From Bacteroidota bacterium (GTDB lineage Bacteria > Bacteroidota > Bacteroidia > Chitinophagales > Chitinophagaceae): DNA of 64,000 bases. The stretch's first letter is position 1. Every line of letters begins with the position of its first letter. Both the position numbers and the translations under genes were made by a program. Below the pieces are notes generated by a model. It was not told the origin of the DNA. It saw nothing but the letters and a program-made list of their open reading frames with translations, and did no database searches. Below, piece by piece: positions 24,465 to 33,531 of this stretch. Location of the stretch: positions 124,001-188,000 of the forward strand of contig JAFDXL010000007.1 of the NCBI GenBank assembly GCA_018267955.1, given 5' to 3'.

Positions 24465-25211
24465 CTATAGTTTTGTTACGGGTGTCCGCACATCGTGATA
24501 AAACAGAAAAGTCCAGCCTTCTGCTTTGCCTTGCTCCGCATACTGTTCGCGCAAATGCATGGCTTTTTTACCATCATAGTCGTACTTGGCTACATACTTG
24601 ATGCGCATCTGCTTTAACTGCGGGGCTTCATCGCCGCCGAAGAAAACTTTGTCCTTGCCATCATCCACCAGGTACACAATATGTTGCGGGCAGTGCGCTC
24701 CGGAGTGTGTGAATTTTATATAGCCATCTATCATGCCTTCCTCCCCATCCAGCCAATGTACCTGGGATGATGATAAAAGCGGCTCTATATCACTTACAAA
24801 ATAAGACGGCACACCTGTAGCCAGGGCATAGTCTGCCTCGGGGCGGTAAACATAATAGGTAGCATTAGGGAAGGTGGTTTTGGTAATGCCATTGGCATCG
24901 GTATAAACAACGCCGCCCGAATGGTCTTTATGCAGGTGCGACAAGAGTACTTTGGTTACCTGCTCCGGCTCATAACCCACCGCACGCAGGTTGTCATGTA
25001 TCTGTAATTCTCCATTAGGATTCTTAAAGCCAAGGCCGGTATCAAATATCATCACATCTTTATCTGTCACTACCAGGAAGGGTAGTATCTCTACCAATAA
25101 AGAGCCTGTGGGCCTGTCTGTTAGTATATCCTTTTGCTCATCAAAGGGAACAAATAGCTTATCATGTCCTATCGTAAAAACGCCTTCCGACAACGGGAAA
25201 ATCTGTGCCAT
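24465..25211 (-). CDS. MBL-fold metallo-hydrolase (lactonase-like)
   Basis: 248 residues. The zinc-binding motif LLSHLHKDHSGGVV is canonical (HxHxDH); later residues TNHSAHCPQ-like IKFTHSGAHCPQHI and FFGGDEAPQL give further ligands. The family includes N-acyl homoserine lactonases and other hydrolases. The gene starts 28 bases after the rodA stop, on the same strand, so may be transcribed with it, though a functional link is not evident. Confidence 0.85.
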   Translation of the reverse strand: MAQIFPLSEGVFTIGHDKLFVPFDEQKDILTDRPTGSLLVEILPFLVVTDKDVMIFDTGLGFKNPNGELQIHDNLRAVGYEPEQVTKVLLSHLHKDHSGGVVYTDANGITKTTFPNATYYVYRPEADYALATGVPSYFVSDIEPLLSSSQVHWLDGEEGMIDGYIKFTHSGAHCPQHIVYLVDDGKDKVFFGGDEAPQLKQMRIKYVAKYDYDGKKAMHLREQYAEQGKAEGWTFLFYHDVRTPVTKL

Positions 25212-25239
25212 GCAGGTGCAAAGTTACAATAAGCTGCGT

Positions 25240-26562
25240 TTACCTGATCATAACGCTCCGGTCGGCATCCAACCGCAGCATAATGAAAATAAGAATGCTG
25301 AATGACAATAACGATGACCCTCCATAGCTAAGTAAAGGCAACGTAATACCGATCACCGGCGCCAGCCCAATGGTCATGGAGATATTGATAGCAAAGTGAA
25401 AGAATAATATAGATGCTACGCAGTATCCATACACCCGGCTAAAGGCCGATCGCTGCCGTTCGGCAAGATACACCAGTCGCAGCATGAGCGATACGTAAAT
25501 GCCTATCAGTACCGCGCTACCTGCAAAGCCAAACTGTTCGCCGACCGCGCAAAATATGAAATCGGTATTTTGTTCCGGTACAAACTCATTTTTGGTAGAG
25601 GTACCATTCAGGAAACCCTTGCCCCAAAATCCGCCGGAGCCAATAGCTATCTTAGATTGCAATACGTTATAGTCTGATACATTTCCTTTTTTGTTGCTGT
25701 CCTTTGCTCCCTCTTTTTCGTATGCCTCCGGCATTTTTTGCCCCAGCGTAGTATAGATACGTTCCACCTGGTGCTTTTGCAAAACGTGTTTGAAAGAGAA
25801 TGGTACCAGCACCTGAGAGAATAACATGCAAAAGCCCCAGACACCTATGAGCAATACCCGTGCAAGAACGTTTCTTCTTAATTCCCTACGTATCAGGTAG
25901 CCAATGATGATAGCCAGCCCGGTAAGGATGCCAAACAATACCCACCTGTCAATAAGTAAGGTAGCCAGAGTGAGCGCTATCATTGAAAAGCCTATAATAA
26001 GGATGGTGTTAGGCAAGCCTTCGCGGTACATTACCAGGAAGAAGCAGAAATATACAAGCGCAAGTCCTGTTTCTTTTTGCAGGATGATAAGCACTGCGGG
26101 TGTTAAGGCTATGGCTACACCAATAAGCCTGTGCCGCAATGTCTGGAAGTTGGTTTCTGGCGACGAAAGGAATTTAGAAATGGCCAGGGAGGTAAATATC
26201 TTACAAACCTCGCCGGGCTGAAACCGGACACTGCCCACGCCCAGCCAAGAATGAGATCCTTTTACGTCGACACCGGCAAATATGGTAATGACGAGCAGGA
26301 ATAATCCTATGGTATATGACAGGTATGCAAATGAGGAGAAGAACTTACTGTCTGTAAAAATGATCAGCAGGCCTACAAATAAAGAGATACCAAACCAGGT
26401 AAGCTGCTTCATATGGCTTTTAGACATCATGAAGATGCTGGGATCCGTAACCCTGTATTCTACAGAAAATACTGCAGTAAGGCCAATGGCCACAAGCGCG
26501 GCATATAAGAGCACCGTTGGCGCATCCAGCCTTGAAAAAATAGATTTGTTTGCAGCACTCAT
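25240..26562 (-). CDS. rodA: Rod-shape-determining glycosyltransferase RodA
   Basis: 440 residues, SEDS family. About ten membrane helices and the motifs GSHSWLGVGSVRFQPGEVCKIF (the LxLPSE-like QPGE loop), TDFIFCAVGEQFGFAG and LVYLAERQRSAFSRVYGY ... NISMTIGLAPVIGITLPLLSYGGSSLL. RodA polymerises lipid II glycan strands with its cognate class B PBP, encoded three bases upstream on the same strand (mrdA). Together they form the cell-elongation synthase. Length is typical. Confidence 0.94.
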   Translation of the reverse strand: MSAANKSIFSRLDAPTVLLYAALVAIGLTAVFSVEYRVTDPSIFMMSKSHMKQLTWFGISLFVGLLIIFTDSKFFSSFAYLSYTIGLFLLVITIFAGVDVKGSHSWLGVGSVRFQPGEVCKIFTSLAISKFLSSPETNFQTLRHRLIGVAIALTPAVLIILQKETGLALVYFCFFLVMYREGLPNTILIIGFSMIALTLATLLIDRWVLFGILTGLAIIIGYLIRRELRRNVLARVLLIGVWGFCMLFSQVLVPFSFKHVLQKHQVERIYTTLGQKMPEAYEKEGAKDSNKKGNVSDYNVLQSKIAIGSGGFWGKGFLNGTSTKNEFVPEQNTDFIFCAVGEQFGFAGSAVLIGIYVSLMLRLVYLAERQRSAFSRVYGYCVASILFFHFAINISMTIGLAPVIGITLPLLSYGGSSLLSFSILIFIMLRLDADRSVMIR

Positions 26563-26565
26563 CTG

Positions 26566-28596
26566 CTATCGCTTGTTGTTTTTATTCAGGTAATATTTTT
26601 TTAAGAATGTTGCAGCCCTTGCAGAATCCTCTGCGCGCTGCAGGCTATCCCTGGTTGCTCTTTGTTCCATCAGGCGCTGTCTCCTTGCCGCATCCCTTGC
26701 ACGCTGGCCTGAGTCTATTGCATAAGTGTATTTGCTGATCAGGTTGGCATTATACATCTTTTCTTCCAGTGGCTTTCTGCTGGCACGTACGCTGTCTGTC
26801 AGGTATTTTTCCATCAGCAGGCTCGCAATAGTTCCCGCCCAGGTAGCGCCAAAGCCCGCATTCTCTACAACAACTGCTATGGCAATACGCGGATGCTGGC
26901 GTGGTGCAAAGGCTACAAACACGGAGTGGTTCTGCATTTTGATCGCCTGCCCGTTGATCGCCGCTTTATTTTCTACCGTACCGGTCTTGGCACATACTTC
27001 TATGCCATCCAGTTTAGCTACCATGGCTGTACCATGCTCCACCACATCCTGCATACCGGCGTGTATCACATTAAAGGTAGTATCAGGTATATGGGATACC
27101 ACGTGCTTTTCCAGGTAGGGTTGCAAATGCGGGTCTTTAGGATTGTTGCCAATGGCGCGTACAAAGTGTGGTGTATAATAATATCCTTTGTTGGCAATGA
27201 TGCACATGGCATTAGCCATCTGTATGGGCGTGAGGGCAATCTCTCCCTGTCCCATACCCACATATAGCATAGTGCAGGAGTTCCACGAGCCATGATACAT
27301 TCTGTTATAAGTATTACTATCCGGCAACAATCCCTTTCCTTCAAACGGTATATCTATACCGGTGCGGCGGCCAAAACCAAAATTGCTGCAGTACTCATGC
27401 CATTTTTGTACTCCTTTCTTTACACCGCCAAACTTTGCAGCATCTACAGCAAGGCGGAAGATGTGCACAAAATAAGAGTTGCAGGAGTGGGCAAGAGCTA
27501 TCCGGAAGTTCGCCGCGTGGCCGGCTTCTGAGTGCAGGCAGGTAATTTTCTTACCGCAGGCATAATATCCACCGCGACAAGGGTAGCCAAATGAAGGCGT
27601 GATTGCGCCAACGTCCAGCGCTATCAGTCCGGTCATAGGCTTCATCGTAGAGCCCGGCTGATAAGTTGCCTGCGTGGCCCTGTTCAGCAGCGGATGCGTG
27701 GCATCCCTGTATAATTTGCTATAGTTGCGTGCACGTTCGGTACCCTTCAGCAGGTTGGGGTCGTAGCTGGGGGCACTCACCATAGTAAGGATGCCACCGG
27801 TTTGCGGGTCTATTGCTACTACGCTGCCCAGCTTATTCTGCATCAGTTTTTCTGCATAGGCCTGCAAGTCTTCGTCAAGGTATAATTCCAGGTTTTTACC
27901 GGCTATCTCCGGTGTATCCAGTGAGCCTCCTTTGTAGGGATCGCGCGGACGGTTGAAGTTGTCCCTTTCCAGGAAGTGTACGCCACGCTGGCCGCGCAGC
28001 ACATCTTCATAGCTGCGTTCCAGTCCGTTCATGCCGGTATAATCGCCTTGGGTGTAAGACGCATATTGCTCTTTTTTAAGCATTTCGGGCGATACCTCGC
28101 CAATATAACCAAGCATCAGCGCTGCATACGGATTAGGGTAGGTGCGTATAAACCGTTCGGACACCTCAAAGCCCGGGAAGTTGTACATATTTTCCTGGAC
28201 GCGGGCAGATTGTTCCGGAGATAACTCTTCTATGAACACGCCCTTACGCATACTGCCGCTACGCACCCGTGCGCGGGTAATGAGTTTTTGAAAGGTTGCC
28301 TTATCAATACCCAGGGTATTGCACAATAAGCCGGTATCGAGCGTTTTAGGTACCGTGTTGGGAGTTACCATCAGGTCATACACACGCTCGTTATACAGTA
28401 AGGGGCGGCCCTTCCTGTCCAGGATAGCGCCGCGGGGCGGGTATACCACCTTGCGGAATATTGCAATATCATTGGCCATGATCTTATACTTATCTTCAAA
28501 CACCTGCAAAAAAAGCAAGCGCAGCAGCATGATGGCCGCCATAGAAATAAATATAAGCCGGATGGCTATTTGACGCGGGTTTGCCGCATTAGACAT
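26566..28596 (-). CDS. mrdA: Penicillin-binding protein 2 (elongasome transpeptidase)
   Basis: 676 residues. An N-terminal membrane anchor (ISMAAIMLLRLLFLQVF), the PBP dimerisation domain (YPPRGAILDRKGRPLLYNERVYDL), and the transpeptidase domain with Ser316-Thr-Met-Lys319 (QPGSTMKPMTG), Ser371-Cys-Asn373 (AHSCNSYF) and KTG at Lys537 (CAKTGTVEN). It cross-links peptidoglycan during lateral growth, paired with RodA. A long basic C-terminal tail (about 590-676) rich in Arg is typical of Bacteroidota PBP2. mreB-D are not in the window. Confidence 0.94.
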   Translation of the reverse strand: MSNAANPRQIAIRLIFISMAAIMLLRLLFLQVFEDKYKIMANDIAIFRKVVYPPRGAILDRKGRPLLYNERVYDLMVTPNTVPKTLDTGLLCNTLGIDKATFQKLITRARVRSGSMRKGVFIEELSPEQSARVQENMYNFPGFEVSERFIRTYPNPYAALMLGYIGEVSPEMLKKEQYASYTQGDYTGMNGLERSYEDVLRGQRGVHFLERDNFNRPRDPYKGGSLDTPEIAGKNLELYLDEDLQAYAEKLMQNKLGSVVAIDPQTGGILTMVSAPSYDPNLLKGTERARNYSKLYRDATHPLLNRATQATYQPGSTMKPMTGLIALDVGAITPSFGYPCRGGYYACGKKITCLHSEAGHAANFRIALAHSCNSYFVHIFRLAVDAAKFGGVKKGVQKWHEYCSNFGFGRRTGIDIPFEGKGLLPDSNTYNRMYHGSWNSCTMLYVGMGQGEIALTPIQMANAMCIIANKGYYYTPHFVRAIGNNPKDPHLQPYLEKHVVSHIPDTTFNVIHAGMQDVVEHGTAMVAKLDGIEVCAKTGTVENKAAINGQAIKMQNHSVFVAFAPRQHPRIAIAVVVENAGFGATWAGTIASLLMEKYLTDSVRASRKPLEEKMYNANLISKYTYAIDSGQRARDAARRQRLMEQRATRDSLQRAEDSARAATFLKKYYLNKNNKR

Positions 28597-28732
28597 AGAT
28601 CAGTTACGTTAAAGGAAAACTATGCAAACCTACTGTAAAAACAATGATTTTACTAAGTTGCCCGAAGGTATATTATCTATCTTTTTATCCCCTGAAACTT
28701 ACCCATTCAAAAAAAATATCTGTAAAAAAAGT

Positions 28733-28763
28733 TTTGCCAATTAATTTTCACAAATTACCTTTG
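28733..28763 (+). promoter_or_regulatory. Consensus Bacteroidota promoter of tRNA-Gln
   Basis: TTTG (28733-28736), a 19-base spacer and TACCTTTG (28756-28763) match TTTG-N19-TAnnTTTG exactly. Transcription would begin near 28770, about eleven bases before the mature tRNA. Confidence 0.85.
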
Positions 28764-28780
28764 CAATCCCGAAAGGGAGT

Positions 28781-28853
28781 TAGTCCGATGGTGTAACGGT
28801 AGCACCACAGTTTTTGGTACTGTTTGTCTAGGTTCGAATCCTGGTCGGACTAC
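28781..28853 (+). tRNA. tRNA-Gln (anticodon TTG)
   Basis: Acceptor stem TAGTCCG / CGGACTA, D-arm GATGGTGTAACGGTAGC, anticodon stem ACAGT/ACTGT with loop TTTTGGT (anticodon TTG), and T-arm CTAGG TTCGAAT CCTGG. The U1-A72 pair is typical of tRNA-Gln. CCA is not encoded; the next base is C. Confidence 0.95.
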
Positions 28854-28865
28854 TTAAGTGAAAAA

Positions 28866-28896
28866 AGCCTGATAATATCATTATCAGGCTTTTTTA
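28866..28896 (+). terminator. Terminator of tRNA-Gln
   Basis: Stem AGCCTGATAA (28866-28875) and TTATCAGGCT (28881-28890), loop TATCA, then six T. It lies 12 bases after the tRNA. Confidence 0.9.
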
Positions 28897-29163
28897 TTTG
28901 ACTTGATTCTCGCTTTTTTTAATGATACAAATATTGAATAGATAGGGACAGTTATTTTATTCTAGATCATATCAATATTATGTATTTTAATGTAAATGCT
29001 TGCCAAGCTCAATTTTATCGTTTATAATAAAATTCCATCGCAGATAGAGTTCTTCCTGCTTGGGTAAATATTTGCCTTTATGTTTGTGCCAGGCAATCCG
29101 GAGCCTAATCTGAAATGTTACTCGCGAAGTCACCTAATCGTTAATCTTAATTATTAAACACTC
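28897..29163. other. AT-rich intergenic region with a possible promoter
   Basis: After the terminator, about 265 bases hold no convincing gene. TATGTTTG (29079-29086) matches TAnnTTTG exactly, with TTG (29060-29062) 16 bases upstream; it could serve the secreted protein starting at 29164. Confidence 0.4.
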
Positions 29164-29619
29164 ATGAAAAAGTTCCTTTTATTGTTTTTGCTTTTTGCAG
29201 CCAGTGTGGTAGCAAAAGCACAATCTCAGCCAATCAATATCACCTTTACTGCAAGCAATAGTTTATGGCCTGCATCACCTGGAGGGCCTACTACGGCTGA
29301 TGTCACGGTTGCCTATACCTCTATAGTCGGATTCCCCGGGTATCCTGTTTCAGTAAAATTAACCCATACATTTACTTACCCGGGAGAAGTTTACACGTTT
29401 ACATTAAATGATCCGGCATCTAACCCAATGATCCAATACTATTTTAAGTTAAACAGTTATTCGTTAACTTATGGATATTTTAGTAAAGCTACCGTTGATG
29501 GAGCCACTAATAATCGGCTTGAATCAGTATCAAACGAAGGTGGGCCGATGAGATTAATCGTAGACAGCAGGTTTGCGCCAGATTATACGTTTGGTTTTGG
29601 CGAATATTTAGGGTTTTAA
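29164..29619 (+). CDS. Small secreted protein of unknown function
   Basis: 151 residues with signal peptide MKKFLLLFLLFAASVVAKAQ. The rest is beta-rich: ITFTASNSLWPASPGGPTTADVTVAYTSIVG, VSVKLTHTFTYPGEVYTFTL, MRLIVDSRFAPDYTFGFGEYLGF. Single, no T9SS domain. No family was recognised. A long perfect hairpin follows its stop codon. Confidence 0.75.
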   Translation: MKKFLLLFLLFAASVVAKAQSQPINITFTASNSLWPASPGGPTTADVTVAYTSIVGFPGYPVSVKLTHTFTYPGEVYTFTLNDPASNPMIQYYFKLNSYSLTYGYFSKATVDGATNNRLESVSNEGGPMRLIVDSRFAPDYTFGFGEYLGF

Positions 29620-29641
29620 TCAGAAACTTTGTAAATATCAA

Positions 29642-29683
29642 AAACTAATGATTATCTCAAATACTTGAGATAATCATTAGTTT
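29642..29683. terminator. Long perfect hairpin over the stop codon of the propeller kinase gene
   Basis: A 19-base perfect stem (arms at 29642-29660 and 29665-29683, core ACTAATGATTATCTCAA) with loop ATAC. The stop codon of the convergent minus-strand gene lies in its right arm. T/A runs on both sides are short, but it is the only terminator-like structure between the two convergent genes. Confidence 0.7.
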
Positions 29684-32520
29684 CCACTGGTCGTAAGATG
29701 CTCACCAAGATGAGAATAAAGCAGGATTGATACTTTTGTTCCCTCCCGGCCATGTTCTTTTATATTGACGATTTCTAAAGCGCTTTTTACGCCGTAGAAT
29801 TCAGATATTCTCGTCAGGCGTTTGCGTGTAAAATCAATACCCATCGATATCTTGTCTCCACTGTTTGCTGGTTTAGGATTGAACCCCTTGCCGTTATCCG
29901 TAATGTATATTCTCAGATATTCATCAGCATCCATTTCTATTTCAATATTGATCTCGAAATGCTCGTTCTTCATATCAAAGCCATGTACAACAGAATTTTC
30001 TACAAATGTGTGTATAAGCAGGGGAGGAATAAATATTTTTTCAGGATAAAGGATTGTATTGAAAACATCGATGTGAATCTTGTTTTGGAACCTCAGGTTT
30101 TGAAGGCGTATATAGTTTTCTATTAGGGTAAGTTCCTTTGATAGTGGTATAGCATTAAATGCGAGATTCTGTATATTTTGACGAATAAGCCTGCTGAGCA
30201 TGGCCAGGTATTCATTGGCTTTACCGGGTTGGTTTTCTGCAACCACACCTTGTATGTTGTTGATGGCGTTGAATACAAAATGCGGATTAAGCAGCGAGTT
30301 GATGGCTTTATGCTCCAACTGCATATAATTGAGTTCCTGTCTGAATTTACGCTTACGAAAGCGCATATATAAAATAATGATGACTGCTGTCAGGCCCAGG
30401 AAAACAGCAATAGCCGATATAGTAAATGCCGTTGTTTGATAAAACGGCGGCAATATATCTATCGATAGCGTTTTTATAGGGGACGATAGCCCGTTCTCTG
30501 TAACAACGCGGATATCTATTTCATGTGTACCGAAGCCGGGTATATAGATATTAAGCTGATCACCATCATTTTCAAACCAGGTAGTTGTGTCTTTGGAGCG
30601 GATGCGATACTGGTAAGACAGTCTTGCGTTGCGGTAATTTGGGGCAACAAGATGCAGGGCAAGGTCGCATCGCTGAATATTGTTAAATACAGTGGTCGCC
30701 GGGTCATAATCCTTATTATTCAGCAGTATCTTATCAATGAAGAAGGTAGGGGTATTTAATACTTTATTCAGAAGTTTTTTATTAAACAAATATCCTTCTT
30801 CATTGATCTTACAAAAGATATCATCGCCCGATGGGTAAAGGAACATGGTATTGCTTTCATCAACCGGGTATTCCACTTTTTGCGGATGTGTAAAAGCATC
30901 AGGGCTGCGCATATTTCCTGTTATATAATAACCTTTATCTGTACTGATCAGAAAAGAAGTGTCTGTTAACTGATAGAAAGCATAGAATACCAGATCCCGG
31001 TTAGTATATATACGATGATGATAGTCGTGTGTATTGTATACAATCACAGATTTATTATTCAATTGTAATATTAGCAGCTGATTACAATAAGATAGCCCCA
31101 CGGGTAATGCGGCAGAAAAAGAATCTATTATGCTGAGCTTATTATTTTCGATGCTAAAGGAATATAGGTATGGGCCAAATATGCAGTAGATCAATTTTTG
31201 AACACTATCATACTGCGCTGCGACAAATCTTTTTTTAAAGACTGCTTTTTCAGACAGATCCAGATGGTTATTAGCTGTTTGCAGTATGCCAATGCTGTGC
31301 GTGCCTACCAGCCAGAAAGCGCCGCTATCTATAGGTATGCATAATTTTAAAAAAAATTCCTGATCTATCTTTCTTTGCGTTTTTTGGTTTTTTAAAAAGG
31401 TGTGTACGCCGTCTGAGTAGAAAAAATAGTTCTTATAATTATACACCGGTTGATAACTGAGCTTTAGCGATATATCTATAGGGTGGAGTGTGTGTGCATT
31501 TAATTCCCAAACCTTATTATCGGCAATGAATACCTGGTTGTTCCATGTATAAAATACGCGACTATTTTCCAGGTTCATTACCGGTGTGAAATTTCTGAAT
31601 TCCTTGTTCAGTTTATATACACCATTGCCAACCGTACCAATCCAATAATTGCCATCGCAGTCTTGTGTTACAGAGGTAATTCTTGTGTTATGTAATAGTT
31701 CAGTTTTTTTTAGTGTCTTCAGGTTGATGATGAGCAGCTCATTATTGCATCCGCAAAACAGGTTGTCGTCATCATCAATATACAGCGTAATGATATTGGC
31801 AGACGTTAACGTTCGGTCATCGTGTTTCCAAAGGAGGCTACCGTTTTTAAGTATTTTAATACCCATAGAATCGGCTATCAGCAGTTTGTCCCTCACTGCA
31901 AAACCGTTTTGATAGTATTGGGCTTTTTTAACATAGCCACTATCTGCATTTATACTAATGGTGCCTCTCCCCGCTACTAAACGCAAAGAATCATGCTGCA
32001 GGTAAAAGGCCGTGGCATTGCCGGTAAATATATTAAATGGGCTCCTGGTCCTTATGAGCTTATTTCCATGTATCCTATATATTTCGCCATTATAATACGC
32101 AATGTATATATCTGAATCTTTGAGTTGAATGAAGGCATTGATATATGAGTTATGGGGAAACTGTTTTAGAAACCGGTCGTTGCTGCTGTTATGGATTTTA
32201 CCATTCAGTATATAGCATCCCCCTCCGTTAAATGTAAATGCCCAGACTCTTCCACGATTATCTTCTTTGAACTGAAAGACGTCGTTTGACTCCAGTCCAT
32301 CCTGTAGTGTATAGTTAGTGAAATTTTTACCGTCAAACACAGATATACCTCTGTCCGTGCCAAACCACATCCTGCCTTCATTATCCTTATATGCCGTATA
32401 TAGGTTGTTACTGATGAGGCCATCACGTGATGTGTATTGTTTGATAATACTAAACGCGGGACTGTTTAGCAGCAGAAGCCAGGTTAATAAAAGTATCCTC
32501 AGTGCACTATAATATTTCAT
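29677..32520 (-). CDS. Beta-propeller-sensor histidine kinase (LytS type)
   Basis: 947 residues. A signal-anchor (LRILLLTWLLLLNSPAFS) is followed by the two-component-regulator propeller repeats (NNLYTAYKDNEGRMWFGTDRGISVFDGKNFTNYTLQDGLESNDV, later DCDGNYWIGTVGNGVYKL) filling about 600 residues, then a Y_Y_Y-like domain (PNYRNARLSYQYRIRSKDTTTWFEN), one membrane helix (~700-722, FTISAIAVFLGLTAVIIILYM) and a LytS kinase core with His747 in LLNPHFVFNAIN and ATPase motifs DNGKGFNPKP. This is a periplasmic sensor-cytosolic kinase of the Bacteroidota kind. Its partner, the LytTR regulator, overlaps it upstream. Confidence 0.92.
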   Translation of the reverse strand: MKYYSALRILLLTWLLLLNSPAFSIIKQYTSRDGLISNNLYTAYKDNEGRMWFGTDRGISVFDGKNFTNYTLQDGLESNDVFQFKEDNRGRVWAFTFNGGGCYILNGKIHNSSNDRFLKQFPHNSYINAFIQLKDSDIYIAYYNGEIYRIHGNKLIRTRSPFNIFTGNATAFYLQHDSLRLVAGRGTISINADSGYVKKAQYYQNGFAVRDKLLIADSMGIKILKNGSLLWKHDDRTLTSANIITLYIDDDDNLFCGCNNELLIINLKTLKKTELLHNTRITSVTQDCDGNYWIGTVGNGVYKLNKEFRNFTPVMNLENSRVFYTWNNQVFIADNKVWELNAHTLHPIDISLKLSYQPVYNYKNYFFYSDGVHTFLKNQKTQRKIDQEFFLKLCIPIDSGAFWLVGTHSIGILQTANNHLDLSEKAVFKKRFVAAQYDSVQKLIYCIFGPYLYSFSIENNKLSIIDSFSAALPVGLSYCNQLLILQLNNKSVIVYNTHDYHHRIYTNRDLVFYAFYQLTDTSFLISTDKGYYITGNMRSPDAFTHPQKVEYPVDESNTMFLYPSGDDIFCKINEEGYLFNKKLLNKVLNTPTFFIDKILLNNKDYDPATTVFNNIQRCDLALHLVAPNYRNARLSYQYRIRSKDTTTWFENDGDQLNIYIPGFGTHEIDIRVVTENGLSSPIKTLSIDILPPFYQTTAFTISAIAVFLGLTAVIIILYMRFRKRKFRQELNYMQLEHKAINSLLNPHFVFNAINNIQGVVAENQPGKANEYLAMLSRLIRQNIQNLAFNAIPLSKELTLIENYIRLQNLRFQNKIHIDVFNTILYPEKIFIPPLLIHTFVENSVVHGFDMKNEHFEINIEIEMDADEYLRIYITDNGKGFNPKPANSGDKISMGIDFTRKRLTRISEFYGVKSALEIVNIKEHGREGTKVSILLYSHLGEHLTTSGN

Positions 32521-33262
32521 CGGGCTGCCGTATAAATGATAAAAATTCCTTCACCCGTCGCTGAGCTACTGGTATCATTTCACCATTTATCATCTTTATA
32601 TTGTAGATATCCGTTTTTATTACGTTCAGTACTTTTTTTACGTTAATCAGGAATGATTTATGTATTCTGTAAAAAAGTCTTTTATTGTATTCTTCTTCCA
32701 GTATCCCTAAAGGTTTGCACAAGGTCATGGTTTTGATCTGCCCTGCCATATGGAAAATAATATCTGTATAGGATCCCCGGGCTTTTAAATATAAAATATC
32801 TCCCTGGCTGATGAACAGGCATTTATCTCCTTGCCTCACAAGTATCTTAGCGTCTTCAGGATGAACTTCGGTATGCTCCGGGCTCAGGCTATAAGCTTTA
32901 AGTATTCTTTTATAGCAATTCAATATTTCGTCTTGCTGCAAAGGTTTCAATATATAATCTATGGCCTCTATTTTGATAGCCTGCAGCGCATAAGTGTCGA
33001 ATGCGGTAACGAATACTATCTTAAATTTTTGATTTTCCAGCGAGGCAGCTATATCGAATATATTTTCACTAACGAGTTGAATATCTAAAAAGGCAATGTC
33101 GAAATCGGTTTCGTTGATGATGTTTAGCAGATCGATATTAGAATTTCCTGTGGCTACTATTTTTATTTCCGGGCATAACTCGTTAAGTAGCATAGAAAGA
33201 TAAGATACGCAACCAGGCTCATCGTCTATAATAACTGCTTTGATCACTGTTTTCTTTTTCAT
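32507..33262 (-). CDS. LytTR response regulator
   Basis: 251 residues from ATG at 33262 (an upstream start at 33295 is possible). The receiver domain has IDDEPGCVSYL, FDIAFLDIQL (phospho-acceptor Asp60), FVTAFDTYALQAIKIEAIDYILKPL. The C-terminal LytTR DNA-binding domain shows ILYLKARGSYTDIIFH, FYRIHKSFLINVKKVLNV and INGEMIPVAQRRVKEFL. The gene overlaps the kinase start by 14 bases, so translation is coupled. It likely binds near its targets as a dimer on direct repeats. Confidence 0.94.
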   Translation of the reverse strand: MKKKTVIKAVIIDDEPGCVSYLSMLLNELCPEIKIVATGNSNIDLLNIINETDFDIAFLDIQLVSENIFDIAASLENQKFKIVFVTAFDTYALQAIKIEAIDYILKPLQQDEILNCYKRILKAYSLSPEHTEVHPEDAKILVRQGDKCLFISQGDILYLKARGSYTDIIFHMAGQIKTMTLCKPLGILEEEYNKRLFYRIHKSFLINVKKVLNVIKTDIYNIKMINGEMIPVAQRRVKEFLSFIRQPDEIL

Positions 33263-33295
33263 GGCCAAGATCATTATTTGGGTAAATAATGCCAT

Positions 33296-33531
33296 TTGGC
33301 CGCTTTAATTATTGTTAGGGCAGGTGTATTCACCGACCATGAATGACACATTACAAATATGGTCAAAATTGAACAGTTTCTCTATGCGTTTATGAAGAAA
33401 TTTAATCGATTATGAAGTTTTTGATGATTAGTTGCCCGGAAACCATATGTCGGTAAATGATTTTAAAATGTCAGTTGCCTGACAGTTCCTTAGTTTTGAC
33501 AAAACCATTTTTGTTTCTTTCAAGATAGATT
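33296..33531. promoter_or_regulatory. Divergent intergenic region between the LytTR regulator and HAD-like gene
   Basis: TAGTTTTG (33491-33498) is an exact TAnnTTTG element ahead of the HAD-like gene; its -33 partner is unclear (TTG at 33475-33477 is too close). The rest shows no clear structure. Confidence 0.35.

Noticed and set aside
24465-25211. MBL-fold hydrolase as an elongasome partner
   Set aside because: Only co-directionality with rodA supports it; the zinc motif and fold point to an unrelated hydrolase.
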